Positions 22,964 to 36,766 of a DNA stretch of 64,000 nucleotides are shown piece after piece. The DNA comes from Oopsacas minuta. Lineage: Eukaryota; Porifera; Hexactinellida; Lyssacinosida; Leucopsacidae. Under the pieces are notes generated by a model. The model was not told the DNA's origin, did not search any database, and saw nothing but the letters and a program-made list of their open reading frames with translations. Numbering within the stretch: position 1 is the first letter of the stretch; the number at the start of each line of letters is the position of its first letter. The position numbers and the translations under genes are program-made. The stretch covers positions 406,322-470,321 of the forward strand of contig JAKMXF010000304.1 in the NCBI GenBank assembly GCA_024704765.1, given 5' to 3'.

Positions 22964-24712
22964 TATATAGTAGCTATGTAATGTTATTATCAATTCTAGT
23001 TACGTAACTTCATTGATTGTATTGAACAGTACTTACAGGGGTTAACCTGGTCAACCGCTATTATTGAAAAGATTTTAACTGCGCCCGAATTCGGTAACCA
23101 TCCCCCCCAGTCCTGTTGCAGATTCATAGTTTGTGAACTGATGGGTAGGATGCTTGAATAGAGAATCAATTTTATAATATTGAAGTCTGGATAGGGGTAA
23201 TAACATTATGTAGTGAATTTTCTCCTTATATGTTGACTCTTGGTGGGGGATAGTTGAATAACAGTTTGAGCGATCTAATCTTCGTTGAATTAGGTTGAAG
23301 ACCACTCATAGCAATATGTTTGCCTTTGGACATTTGAACCAAATAGCTTCGCTCTTGTTTTTTTATAATAAAATTAATTGAAGGATTCTACACGATTCTG
23401 AAGGACAGCATAACAAATTAAGAAATAGGATTTTATTCCAGCCCTTCAATTACCATACAACTGAATAGAAGATCATCTACCAATTCCTTCATGGCAAAGG
23501 AAGATATCTTTTCATTAAAACTTGATTGTTTCAAACCAATTGTATAGTATTCTTTCAACATTTTTCTTGTTTCAGAGTTAGGAATCAAATTGCATCAGAA
23601 CATGAAACATGCTGTATTTTTCTTGTTCATCTACTGTATATGCGCACATGTTTTGAGTTTCCAAATTGACACCGTCAGAATAACAATATCTGGATTACTT
23701 TTGCACGTAGGACATTTAAATTTAACGCTATAATTAATGTCGATCATGCTTTAATATGCATTTCATCCATGTTGAATTATATAGTATGAATAGTTAGTTT
23801 CTCCTCGTAACATATCTAATTCGCTCTATAATCACTAGAATATCTTATGAAGTTAATACGTAAGAACATGCACATCATACTAACTTACCTTATCTAGCTA
23901 TGTATTGTATTTTTAGATGAAATCGTGAATTCAGATTATTCATATAGTATATAGTAGTGTAGAATGTAGCGATTATTCAAAGTTTAGCAGGAGAGTTGTT
24001 TTCTAGTCAAAACTATTACATCAGCATGGGCCTGAGAATACTGAGCTATAAACTACATACTCAATATAGGGAGGTATTCATTAAGTAAATGCCCAATACA
24101 GAAGGTGCTTACCTTTGTGGTCAGGTAATCTAATCATATCTCTTGCTGTTTATAGAATAATTCCATTTTTTCGAATAAATTTTCTTTTAAATATTCAATT
24201 GATAACCAATTTCCCAAGATTTTTGTCAGGAAATATATCTGTTGATAAACTAATGCCATTTTAAACTAAGGTTAGATACGACAGAGTAATCTAATTCTTT
24301 TGCCTCTCTTTAGTTCCTTTTACATCTCATCCAATAATAATTGATTGTAAGCGATTACATTTAGTGTAGATTTTCAATTTTGAAACGGTGAATAGTATTA
24401 TTCTCTATTAGAAATATAGTATTATTCTCTATTAGAAATATAGTTGAATTATCTAGGATAAAATAATGGTTAACATCGATATATTTTCGTTCACAGATCA
24501 CAAAACTTTCAATAAAAAAACATTTCTCTAATGCCCTATAATGAAAGCAACTTTGATCTCAATAAAGCAAACAGTTTTTTGTATCTTTATCACTAATAAC
24601 TTACCTCATGGCCAGTACAACCTGCCCTAAGAAGATCTGTTAAGTCCACTGTACATGGTGCAAATATGTTGCACACAACTGTTGTATACAAGTATGTTAT
24701 ATGCAACAAGGT
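22964..24712 (+). other. Intron stretch with a 24-bp tandem duplication
   Basis: The sequence tagtattattctctattaga (plus aata) occurs twice head to tail at 24393-24440. Near 23070-23110 there is a short C-rich run. No gene recognised. Confidence 0.55.
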
Positions 24713-24864
24713 AACACACACGATGCAACAGCGTTGCATTAAAACATTTAATTTTAATGCAACATTGTTGCAGGAAAATTGATCATGTTCCTATTTCCAT
24801 GTAACAAAATTGAGCTAAAAACCTAAGAAGACATTGCATGCAACAATATTGCATCGTGTGTGTT
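24713..24864. repeat. Nested TTGCA palindromes with 16-bp terminal inverted repeats
   Basis: AACACACACGATGCAA (24713-24728) is exactly complementary to 24849-24864. Inside, GTTGCATTAAAA (24733-24744) pairs exactly with 24752-24763 over a 7-base loop. GCAAC and GTTGC words recur on both sides, also just outside at 24667-24709. This is a small hairpin-forming element, or MITE, of about 150 bp. No target duplication was found and no coding capacity exists. Confidence 0.7.
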
Positions 24865-27170
24865 GGGCTTAGCATATATTTTGCAATCTCAATATATATT
24901 TAGTTTATGGGCTATTTCTATGTCTGAAAACACTATTTATTTGGTTTCGACTAACTTGCAGACAAACAGTTTTACAATCAGAAGGAAAATGCACTATACT
25001 AATTAATGGGTGACATATGTAGTGTAGATATTCCTTCATCACCAGTTTCCAAATTATAGTTACAATCTGCGACAGCCTCTATAGATAAATAATTAAGCAA
25101 CTTAGATATTGAATTTCAACGAATTCCACCCTAATCTAAGTTAAGTTTATTTTCATATCTTATCCAGTCTGAAATCTGAATAAAATAACAATAACGACCC
25201 ACTGGGGTACAAATAATCCCGCGCTTTACTTGATAAGTTGGATCTCTATTAGATGTGTTGTATCTATACCAGTTGTAAAATATCGCTAGCGTACCCCATG
25301 CTCTAACATCACAAAAGAGTTTGCAACTAATCTGAGCCCACATTTCTTATATATTCAAATATTGATTACCCATTTTTGGGTGGACTTCAACATCTCCGGT
25401 TTTTATTCGTAAGAATGCTCAGCTCAGAAATTTGTGCCTCATTTACATCATCGGATCTATGTCTCTTTCTCTTAGAAATTTCAAGATAAGTATACTCTTC
25501 ATTCTCAGCCAGTGTTTAACACAAATTCGCCCGATCTTTCTTTAACAAGTGTAGTTAGCGATAATTTTGTATAAATTGACTAGAATATCAAGCTATTGAA
25601 TAATAAATAGTTTTAATATGCGGATAAAGCTATAAAGCTGTAATGTATGAAACCGCAACATTAGCCTATTTTATGAGTATGCACACTGTACTTTTTAATA
25701 TCTCAAACATAGCATGCCTTCTTTTTCATTTCCTTAAACAGAATTGATGAATACTTGAGGAAATAAATTGAATATGCTGGATACGATTAAACACATTTCA
25801 GAATTACGCTTATAATATGGAAATCCATTGTGACTTGGTTTAAACATTGAATTTAGATTCAAATATATGCATATAGTTGTCTTCAAAGAATTTATATTAA
25901 ACAAGTGTGCAGATTCCGTATTTAGCATTTTCAAGTTTCTGATTGATATTTTACTCGTCTTTAGGCACGAAATGCCTAGGATCTTTTCTTTTGTTTACAG
26001 TTTTGCTCAAAAGGGCACCAAGAGATCAAGAGGCTTCCGCAATTTGTAGTAACTAGTGAAGTGCTCTACTATCGTTGCAAAGTTAAATTTTACCATTGTG
26101 TTGTTATGAGATGTAAACCAGGTACTGTTGATCTCGGAATACAATTAGACTAATAATCTAACTTCCAAAGCAATCGTAAAAGGCAAAACAAGATCATACA
26201 TAGCTGTGTACAATGGTTTAAATCTTTTCTTTATTTATACTCGCTCCTAGTTTACTATTACACTTGATGCACATGAGACATTAATCCTTACTCAAATATC
26301 ACAACTGTTCTGTATGTGTTTGCCCATAATATTTTGGACTTCACACAAGAGTAAGATAGAGGGTTGAAAGTATGTGTTTCCATGGAGACAAAGGTTTATT
26401 ATTTTCTAAGTAATCAAACACACAACCACACTTTACGACACTTGAATATATTGGGTGATTTGCCATGTATTTTCACACTGCGAAACTAATACGTAACAAT
26501 ATAAAAGAATCTCTTCAAAGGCCGCTTCTTGGACTTTATGAGAGAGTCATCACAGGGCAACAAGGCCGAAGGGCGCGGAAATACCGAAATTTTTATTTTG
26601 TCATGGTGTACAGGTGCTCCGTGTACCCACTAGTTTTGCTGCATGTGAATTGAATGAGATTGTCAATTGGAATGCCATTATATGTTTGAAAATTTGAAAG
26701 AATAAGGATGTGGCGATAATAACTGATGAATTATAAATAAATTTCGATGGACTACATCAATTAAATATCCATAATCATCGACAAAAAATCGATAAATAAC
26801 AATGAAAATATCTATAAATTTGATGAATATCGAAGGACAAATCGATGAATTTCTCGATTGTCGGTATCAATTGGATTATTAATGAAACTTATCGATTGTT
26901 CAATATTAGAACGATTGGATTGAATTGGCATTCCTGGTTGCTAGGACCTCGTCGATCACATTCTCCGAATAAGTCCCTGAATCCCCTACCACGTATATGC
27001 TTTAATGTACTGTAGGACCTATCTAGCGACCGCCTAAATCCATCAAATAAATTCCTACCGTCCAATTTTCGTTAAAACCAACCTTGTATTCGTCCACTAC
27101 ATAACGGCTGTTTCCAGACAGTCTTTCAGCTTACCGTTATACTTATATACTTTTTTGACTTAAAATAGGA
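24865..27170 (+). other. Intron stretch
   Basis: No gene supported. The stretch 26700-26900 is a degenerate series of atcgat / tcgatga words, low-complexity rather than a defined array. A less AT-rich patch at 26520-26640 has an open frame of 62 codons of no recognised family. Words near 26990-27030 resemble pogo ends (cagtaca / actgtagg) but no pair could be defined. Confidence 0.4.
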
Positions 27171-28404
<1,234 letters not shown>

Positions 28405-29091
28405 TTTTCGAATATATGGTTCAAATGGTTTAACTTTTGATCATATCCCTCTTATTTGTATTACCAACATATCTAAATATTGTAATCGCGTATACACCTG
28501 ACTTCTCTAGAATTTACTGTGTTGTTATCTCATTACGTAATGAGCTATTTTGGATAATTTTTGAGTATTTTTCGAGGCTATTTTTAACCCTGTGATATTA
28601 TCTTTTCGATACTTAGTCAGTATCATGATAACAAGTATGGGATTTCTGAAAAGTGGAAATTTTGTTGGAATGTTAACACATTCTTCTGTTGCTATGCAAA
28701 TGTTTACCGATTCTAGTCACATCTGGAAATATATTGATGATAGACCTTTACCTTAGCCATTACAATGTTTCCGTAATATGCGTCCTATTTGTGAATAATA
28801 CTGTTTTTGTGCCTAATTCGAAAATTTAATTGTTGATTAGTCATTTACTATATATAGTCAATCGCTATGTATGATGCGATACTTATTTACTGTCATTGTT
28901 AGAAGTCACAAATTGGTTTTTCCTGAATATGAAGTAGCATATTGGAAGTGCCAAAAGTAAAGGTCTATAGTCCATTTTCTTCCAGATGTGGCTAGAATCT
29001 GTTAATGTACACATGCATAACAACATAGTACTATGTCTGCATTTCATCAAAATTTCCACTTTTTTCGAAACAACTACATGATATCATGATA
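28405..29091. mobile_element. Palindromic MITE-like repeat, copy 1
   Basis: The arm 28621-28757 faces its inverted copy at 28953-29091. tatcatgata (28621-28630) pairs with 29082-29091, and gtggaaattttg pairs with caaaatttccac. tctagtcacatctgga pairs imperfectly with tccagatgtggctaga, and atagaccttta with aaggtctat. The central 200 bases are unpaired. The outer piece (28405-28440, ttcgaatatatggttcaaa) and the left arm recur at 34320-34640, and the arm again at 53930-54080, so this is a dispersed family. It is non-coding. A (TA)n run follows at 29092-29112. Confidence 0.65.
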
Positions 29092-29112
29092 CTATATATA
29101 TATATATATATA

Positions 29113-30644
29113 TCGAAGATATAATTTACTTTTACATTGATAAAAACACACCCCTCAAAACTACTCCAACATCACCCAAAGTGGCTTATCACATTTATCA
29201 TATTTTCGAAAATATTGCCATCTACTCGTCATTCATTGAGAATAATAGTCCTGTAATAAATTTTCCCTTGTGAATCTATTTGACTATCATCAGCATCTGT
29301 ACAAACAGAAAGCTTAAAAGCTTTCCATGATAAAGCAGAATTGCATTTGAAGAATGTAGAAGCCCTAGGTGGAGATATTTATCGCAGAATAATTTATCGA
29401 TAACCACCGCCAAATTACCTGATACTGAATTGATGCATTTGTAAATTCAAAGAATTCCTAATGAATCATACACAGTAAATATTTAAGAAATTTGGAGAAA
29501 CTTATATTAGGGCCTCAGAAGCATCGAAGCGTCAATTTTCTCAGTTTTCTAATTGTTCCTACGAACGATTCTAGAAGAGAGAAGTCAGAACCATGTACAC
29601 CTTACAAAAGTATTTTGCTCAAGACTCACCTTCTGAACGAAAATAACGTCATGTGATACTCCCGAATTTAGTGGTATACTTCATTGAAAAAGGAAAGAAT
29701 AACTTCGCGATTGTTTCTTCATATTTCTAAGAGCAAGCCACTCTTATAAAGAATGGAGATGTAAGTAACAATGTTATCATTGTTGAGCTCTTAAACCATT
29801 ATCAGAGCCTTTATCTTAGAAAGTTTGCTTTAACAAAGTGGTTAGAGTGCCTGCGACGGCATCCAACATTTTCTTGTTAAAGTGCAACAACAGTACTACA
29901 AAATTATTTCTTAGAGTGCCAGCAATGCATTTAATTGTTAACAATTCTTTCATCAACGTTTACTTGCACTATGTAATTTTTATTCGGCTTCCTCCAAAGT
30001 AATCTAATTGGTACTAATTCTTCAACCAATATACCAACTATGTATAACAAAAGTTGCCATTATTATAATTGAGCACTCTCTATACTTTCAACTCATCTAA
30101 CTAGGTATACTCGTGAACTACATTATATAAGGACTGATAACTACGATTATTTTCTGGACCAGAGATAAATAACAAGTCCATCGAAATTGATTCGAAGTGA
30201 ACAACTTTGGATATTAGCAAATATGCTGAAGCTATCATCAAGTTTCACCATTATGATTTGCTGAATGATAAATCACATTTCACATTTAGAAAATGTTTTC
30301 AGGTCGAAAATAAGTCATGTGATCGCCAAATAGGCTAATATGGTGGAAGCGAAAATCACTGATTGTTATTTATTGTTCTAGTTATGATTTACTATCGTGA
30401 AATACAACATTAATGTATTGTGATATATGATGGATCTGCATAAACCCACACCTGTATAATCCGGAAGATCTCTGTAATCCGACAGTGTTTCTGTGCTTTA
30501 ATAGCTTCCAAGAATACAAAATGATATGGACAATCCGACAACTTTGAAAATCGACACAAATTTCATGTCCAACAAGGGTTGATTGGCGATTCCACTGTGC
30601 AACGAGCGATAGTTTTTAAGTAATATTTCAACGTGTACATACTA
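29113..30644 (+). other. Intron stretch
   Basis: No gene or repeat recognised. Confidence 0.5.
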
Positions 30645-31932
30645 CAAGGTGACACATTTATACTGTTACAACTTTTAAAACTACCATATTGTAGATGAAT
30701 ATAATTCAATAGCGGTGAAACTTATCCAATATATTGTACTACATATCTATTTTATTTCAATGAATCACACCAGCTATATCTCATTTAGAAGTTTTATAAT
30801 TTCAACATTTTGTAATGGAGTCTCATCGTTCAGCTGTTATTGAGTTATTCAAGGCCGAAAAATGCAGAAGTGAAATTGCCTCTTTGCTCAGTTACAATAG
30901 GATGTTAATTTCGTGGACTTTGTCACGGTTTGCTGATACAGGGGAAGGGTTAGACCGACCACGACATGGCCGTCCACGTACTGCACGGACAATTTCTTTT
31001 ACCAAGAGGGTGCTACAACGGATTAAACGAAAACCCGCCCGAAGTATCCGAAAAATGTCCATTGAAACAAATACAAACAGGGAATCGATGCGGAGGCTTG
31101 TTTGTAAAGATTTGGGCATGAAAACGTATAAAATGAAAAAAAGACAACTTCTCATAGCCCAAAATGAAAGTATTAGGTTGGAAAGCTGCAAGGCCATACT
31201 TTCACGTTTCACCAATGGTCGACACAAGTAGATCCTTTTCTCTGATGAGAAATTATTTACTGTCCAGCAGGTCCTAAACAAGCAATTAGAGTACTTTGCC
31301 TGAATCTACTTTCCGGATCTCTAGAACGCAGAAACCAGCTTCAGTGATGGTATGTGCTGGGGTTACTGCAACCGGTCAGACACCTTTGATATTTATCCTC
31401 CAAGGTGTGAAAATCAACCAATCGGTTTATCGGGAATCAATTCCTGAGAATGTTTTGAAGCCTTGGGCACATCACATATTGGAAACGACCTATGGGTATT
31501 CCAACAAGATTCTGCTCCAGCTCACAAGGCTAAAGCCACTCAAAAGTGGTGCAAGACCAATTTTCGGGGGTCATTTCTTCCGAAGAGTGGCCACCTTGTT
31601 CGCCAGACCTTAACCCCTTCGACTTCTCTATATGGTCAATATTGGAGGAGAGAGTTAACGCTACACCCCATCGTTCAGTTGAGGTTCTTAAGAGTACATT
31701 ATTAAGAGAGTGGTCAAAGATTCCGGATGAGCATGTGTGTGCCAGTGTAGACTCCTTCATCGTCCGTCTGAAGAGCTGCATTAGGGCAAAAGGCGATATA
31801 TTTGAGTAATACTTTCTTAATTTTCAACCCTATAGTATATCTAAACATAATTTAGAATATTAGAACGATCGCTCCAATAGTTTTTGTTTTCAGCCCTTTT
31901 ATATTTGTCAACAGTATTTATGTGTCACCCTG
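30645..31932 (+). mobile_element. maT-type mariner element, copy A
   Basis: The left end CAAGGTGACACATTTATACT and the right end read outward CAGGGTGACACATAAATACT are inverted repeats continuing GTT. TA lies on both sides (30643-30644 and 31933-31934). The 1.29-kb length is typical for mariner. It contains one broken transposase on the plus strand. Confidence 0.9.
30815..31809 (+). pseudogene. Mariner (maT, DD37D) transposase A, broken
   Basis: The first frame runs from MESHRSAVIELFKAEKCRSE through two helix-turn-helix segments and the linker GLDRPRHGRPRTARTISFTK, to a TAG at 31229-31231. The same frame continues ILFSDEKLFTVQQ (first Asp). It then shifts to CPESTFRISRTQKPASVMVC and GVKINQSVYRE. 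It shifts again to DLWVFQQDSAPAHKAKATQK (second Asp), and once more to SSEEWPPCSPDLNPFDFSIW, ending FIVRLKSCIRAKGDIFE. The third catalytic residue is the Asp of PFDFSIW. Thirty-seven residues separate it from the Asp of QQDSAPAH, the DD37D signature of the maT subfamily. There are at least three indels and one stop, so it is inactive. Confidence 0.9.
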
Positions 31933-34319
31933 TATATTGATATTTTGCTGATATTTTTGGTTAACATACCTACTACAATTATTAAAGTAAACCCGATTAG
32001 ACCTACTTATACGTGGAATGAACTCCCCCATAAAACTAAAAGTGCATCTCGACGTAGGAGGTTGAACTGAGATGGGCGGATTACCAATTGTTTAGGGAGC
32101 AGTGTTATTACTTTCATTACTCTGAAACTCACCTATATTAATAGCTTCTTCAGCAGTAGTATTTGAGTTTCCTTCGCTGTCGCTAAAGTAAATTCCGATC
32201 CATTCAAACTGTGATAACCGTTCTCCACTTGAGAGGCTAAGGATCAAACTAGCTTAAGCTAAACTTCTCTACAAGTTTAACCAATTCTGCGCGAAGCCCT
32301 TGATGCATGGAATAACAATGCTGGAATTAACTTCATTATTTGCTTTAGATTCGCCTGATTCTTTCGTTCCGCATTGTATGCTTTCTTGAATTGTGTGGTT
32401 AAAGCAAAATGATGTACTGGCATATCATAAAAGATCTGAGTCAACATTTACAATTTTGTCTAATTCAAGATAATCGCAATCTGATTCTTCATTCCCATTA
32501 TCAATTGATGCCATACAGAAGAGTGACAAATGTTCTTAACATATTTGAAGCATTATCTATTATTATAAAGCCAATCCTACCTTCAAGTTTGAATAGGGCT
32601 ATTATTTTTTTGTATTTTGATAAATGTGCTCAGCATAATAAGGACCCCAAAAACGATAACAAGTCAACATACCAGTATGCTGCTTGAAATTCGATATATA
32701 ATAACAAGTAATCCTAATAATCGGACACAAGTTATGACTCGGCCACAAAACAATTGTCAAGCTGATTTATCCAAGATTTATATCTTATTTATCATGGTTT
32801 TGCGCAAATCGAATGTCTTTCATTGAAGAAGGAAAGATCATAGGAATTTTCGAATAGGTAAATATTCAGGCTGTATCTAGCCAACGAGCAAACCAATATA
32901 GGGACATTCAACCACAGAAAGCTTTGAAGGTTTCCATCCATAATTTCAATAAGTTAAATGAGACTTCTCTTTTTGGTGAGGGTTAAAACTATACCAGTTT
33001 GTCTTTAGAGCCACGCACAAAAATTGTAAGATTCGTCTGTTTTATTTCAATTTGCGTTTTTCCGCTTCTTAAGCTCATCGTACACTTTGAGGTGATGTCT
33101 CGTTAATGTGCCCATAAGTTTTAGGTGCTTTTTAAGTTGCCGTTGACTGTTTTGTAACAATTAGCACTATTAGTTATTTACTTGTTCGCATCTTCCTTGG
33201 GATAAGGGGTCCAAAACTACTATAAACATAACATTACATGCTAAAAATATGGAGAAACAAAATTAACTTATTAAGGGATAGACTCTATTGTTAGATACAC
33301 GTAAGTACATCTAGTATTTCTGTAACCCAGACTTGAGAAGCCTAATATAGGATATATCATTCCAAACAAATGAACGTGAGCCAAGTACAGCGACCAAAAA
33401 ATATTTTATTGAAGACTTGACAACTTGCACTTTGATAAATGAATGAAACAAGGGGATTTGCAAATACAGTTCAAATACATCAGAAATTTCCAATCCAAAT
33501 CCAAATACATGATTTCAGTGTATTCCAAATACGTATTTGACCCAAGCCTGAACTTGCTACCAAAATGTAGATGTGGATTACTCCCATTTTTGCTTTCCGG
33601 TGCATCTATCTCAGCATATGCAGCTGTAGTTTATCTTATTTTTTCGGGATAAACTGATATATAATCTACTTTAATATTTCCAAATCATGTCTCCCTGGTA
33701 GAAAGCTTTTGAAGATTATAATTTGCTGATGATACCATTTTTTTGCAAAGGAATTAATATGCCAACTGAACAACGTATTATTTATAAACTCACAGTGTTC
33801 CTATAATGGATAACTTCGAAACCACTATCTTCCTTTGTAGAGACTCGAGTTAAAGAGAGATAAGATAGAACAGATACATTGGATTTAGATACATTGTATG
33901 GATAATGAATACTGCTGATGTTTCTATTGGAGGAACCATCCTTGTAATATTATATAGTAGTATATTATTGTGTCATGGTCCCAGATGGTTACAAACACCA
34001 GCATATTCTGGCCAATATGTAAGTTTCCAGAAATTGATAAAGGTACCTCAATTCAACTGCCATCTGTATGATTTAAGAATTAATTTATGATTAAGCCATA
34101 AATCACCTGAGCTACTACCAAGTTATTTACGATGGATAGAGACTACTTGTGACAGTACAACTTAATGAATTATAATACAGTTAATATATTTGTAAAATAT
34201 ACTTCACCGCGATATGAAGGATTATATAGAAGGATTTGTCAAATGAGACTTTAATCCGCAATTGTCCCACTTGGTGGGTGGTTTCTATTAGAGACTTTCC
34301 ATAGCACCAAGGATAACGA
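31933..34319 (+). other. Intron stretch
   Basis: No gene supported. Around 33480-33550 the text aatccaaatacatg...gtatttgacccaagcctg resembles the right end of a common hAT MITE (outward CAGGCTTGGGTCAAATA). A possible left partner, cagacttgagaagcc at 33328, has no matching flanking duplication. Confidence 0.4.
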
Positions 34320-34640
34320 GTAGATGGCTATCTTTCGAATATATGGTTCAAACAGGTACAATGTTAAGGTATACCCCTTAAATGTATGATCAACATATAT
34401 ACATTCATATATAATGGCAAGTAATTAAGAAACAGTCAAGATTTTCATGGAATGCTGACCCAGTCCTCTATTGCTATGCAAATGTATATGAATACATTCT
34501 AGCCATATGTGGAACAATGTTGATCTACTTTTGAATCTAGTGTATCCACAATAGGAACTTCCTATTCATGAATAATACAGTTTATGCACCTAACTCGAAC
34601 GGTTATTTAATCAATTATCATATATAGTCAATCACTATAC
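34320..34640. repeat. Palindromic-MITE family, partial copy 2
   Basis: Shares ttcgaatatatggttcaaa, gctatgcaaatgt, attctagccatatgtgg and tatatagtcaatc with 28405-28870, in the same order. Only the left half of the family seems present. Confidence 0.6.
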
Positions 34641-35279
34641 ATATAATGTAATAACTATACATATAATTTAATAACTTGCTAGCCCCCGCTCACCTATAGG
34701 CTATGCTATCGTCAAATTGTATTCCCACTTTGGTTTAAATTTATGTTTTCTTCTTCAGGGATATTAAGCAGGATTTATCTTTAGCACCTATACATTTGGC
34801 GTAGCAGCGATTTGAAGTGTGAATTGGTACCTCACCAGTACATTTTGAAGAACTAGAATGTGTGTACAGTAGAGTTTCGTAAATACGAACACGGTCAAGG
34901 AGTAACTCCAGTTAAGGAGTGTAAACTTCATCAGTCCCCTTCGATCCCTTTTCAATCTGAATCAGTTCGAATAATACCTACTCCGGAATAAGAGTACGAA
35001 TTTTTGTAGTCCCCTTGTGTACGTATTGACATGAGTCTCTTGCATTTCTTTTCTAATGCCTTAATATTTCCTGTATTATTGTAGAAAAGAGACTCACGTC
35101 TATTTATTAAAGTTCAAATCCATGCATGTTTGGAATTAGAACAGTACTTTCGAAATGTCCAAGACGGTACCATTTATACTACATGTTATTCAGCATTAAT
35201 ATATCGATTGATTGATTTATAAAGACCACAAGTTAGAATTAAAATATTTGCAGTTAAAAATAATTTCAACTTCTGTCAA
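34641..35279 (+). other. Intron stretch with a pogo-type end
   Basis: At 34868 tacagtagagtttcgtaaat resembles the CAGTAGAG... ends of pogo/Tigger MITEs seen elsewhere here. No second end was found. Nothing else recognised. Confidence 0.4.
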
Positions 35280-35940
35280 ACTAGCCCGCTTCGCTTGCCA
35301 AGTCGCTGCATCACAGGTTGACATATCCTTGATCTTTGTGTCTGGGAATAGCAAAGTATGAAACAGAAAATTTCTCAGTGATTTGGCTCGCTACGCAACC
35401 GGATACACTCGGAACTACCAGACACGAGGTTAATTCTTTACAAAAATTTTATTTATTTATTATATAATTCCATTTAAATTCATTTAATAACATTTTGTGG
35501 TAATCCTGGAGCTGTCACGTTGATTTGGGTTTGTATTCTGGCCATTTTGTGCCTCAAGTATTATGAAATTTAAAAGAAAATTGAAATTCCTGGAATTGTT
35601 ATTTTTGGTAGAGTCATGATTACTTAATAATCATATGATGAGTTTGCATTTCGTCAAATCCATAACATCAGAAGATCTTACACATTTAGGCTTATCTGTG
35701 ATTCAAATTTCAATGGTCTATCATATATATTGGCTGAGCTGTTGCTAGTAATATTATTTATCGATTTTTTATACGTTCACTTTCGTCATATTTCCGTCAT
35801 TGGTGTGAATTCTGTTCCAAGACTCGAAATTCTCGGTCCAGACCCAAAATACCCCCGTATTCCACTAATCAGCCCGGGTTTCTTCCCGTTCTTCACTCAA
35901 TATTGGTCACACAAATATATCTACATACTTAGGTGAAAAT
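35280..35940. repeat. Dispersed repeat, second copy of the 19.9-20.5 kb family
   Basis: The part 35640-35940 matches 19884-20100 (tccagacccaaaataccccc, actttcgtc and the following atctacata). The start at 35285 (cccgcttcgcttgccaagtc) resembles 54720-54755 (gtgtttcgcttgctaggtcg). Order and strand of the modules differ between copies, so the unit is not defined. Confidence 0.4.
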
Positions 35941-36471
35941 TCATTTCTTTTTTATTGATTTATTGATTAATTACGTTCTAATAGTATAGTTATATTGGCT
36001 GATACTCCAGGGATCCGAATAAGCCCCACAGCCGTTATAATTTCTAGATGTTCTTCCATCCCCGCACCTTTTCCAACCCCACATATATTCGATTTCGATT
36101 ATTGACTCAAACTCTTTAATTAACCAAAACATTTTATTGTTTGTTTTCATCGACTATCATGATTCTTTAGAAGATCCGTACATCTATAAATAATGCAATC
36201 TTTGTAAGTTCTTGGGTGATATATACAAAAAACCTTCGATATTGTAAACACCTTAAATATTCCACCCCTCCCTTTTCTTCCAACCGCCCCCGTTTATTGA
36301 ATTTTCATATTCTTCCAACCCACCCGTTTATTCTAGCCCCCCCCCCGTTTATTCGGGCCACCAGATTATTTGAATTTAATGTGATTTTTCGTATATTGAT
36401 CATGACCTATTGGCCAGTAGTATATATGCAATCACTTTTACATCAACATTTGATTATCTTCTCATGTTTAG
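35941..36471 (+). other. End of the 35.7-kb intron with C-rich tracts
   Basis: Between 36040 and 36360 are C-rich runs, including eleven C in a row at 36337-36347 and repeated ccgtttatt words. They form a degenerate tandem series. The word ccgaataag at 36016 faces cgtttattcgg at 36347, possibly inverted-repeat ends. The acceptor tttag at 36467-36471 closes the intron. Confidence 0.45.
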
Positions 36472-36766
36472 GTAATATCACTCCTCTCAGAGAATCAGGT
36501 ATCACAGAGAAAAAATTTTATTCCTTACAGAGATTCAGTGCTAACTTGGTTGTTGAAGGAAAGCCTGGGTGGAAATAGTAAAACGGCCATGCTTGCTACA
36601 ATAAGTCCAGACGTCAACTCTTATATTGAAACCCTAAGTACGTTAAGATATGCTCAACAAGCTAGGAATATCGTGAATGCTGCTAAAATTAATGAAGATC
36701 CCAAGAATAGACTAATTCGGGAACTGCAAGCTGAAATAAGCAGACTCAGAAATATAACCTTGGGAG
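36472..36766 (+). CDS. KIF14: KIF14-like kinesin, end of motor and neck exon
   Basis: This exon continues the motor exactly in phase (…[15 protein letters not shown]…). It holds the last motor elements [40 protein letters not shown] and [20 protein letters not shown], then the start of the neck or coiled coil ([15 protein letters not shown]). [16 protein letters not shown] is near-invariant in kinesin-3, and the INEDP…RELQAEI neck matches KIF14. The acceptor is ttta|g at 36471, and the donor ggag|gtttg after 36766 leaves phase 1, which fits the next exon. There are 98 codons with no lesion. The in-frame stop at 36775-36777 lies beyond the donor. Nothing of the microtubule-binding or hydrolysis machinery is missing in this part. 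Confidence 0.9.

Noticed and set aside
33328-33550. Possible small hAT MITE with outward CAGGCTTGGGTCAAATA and a cagacttgag partner.
   Set aside because: The flanking 8-mers do not match and the left end agrees for few bases; only the right end is plausible.
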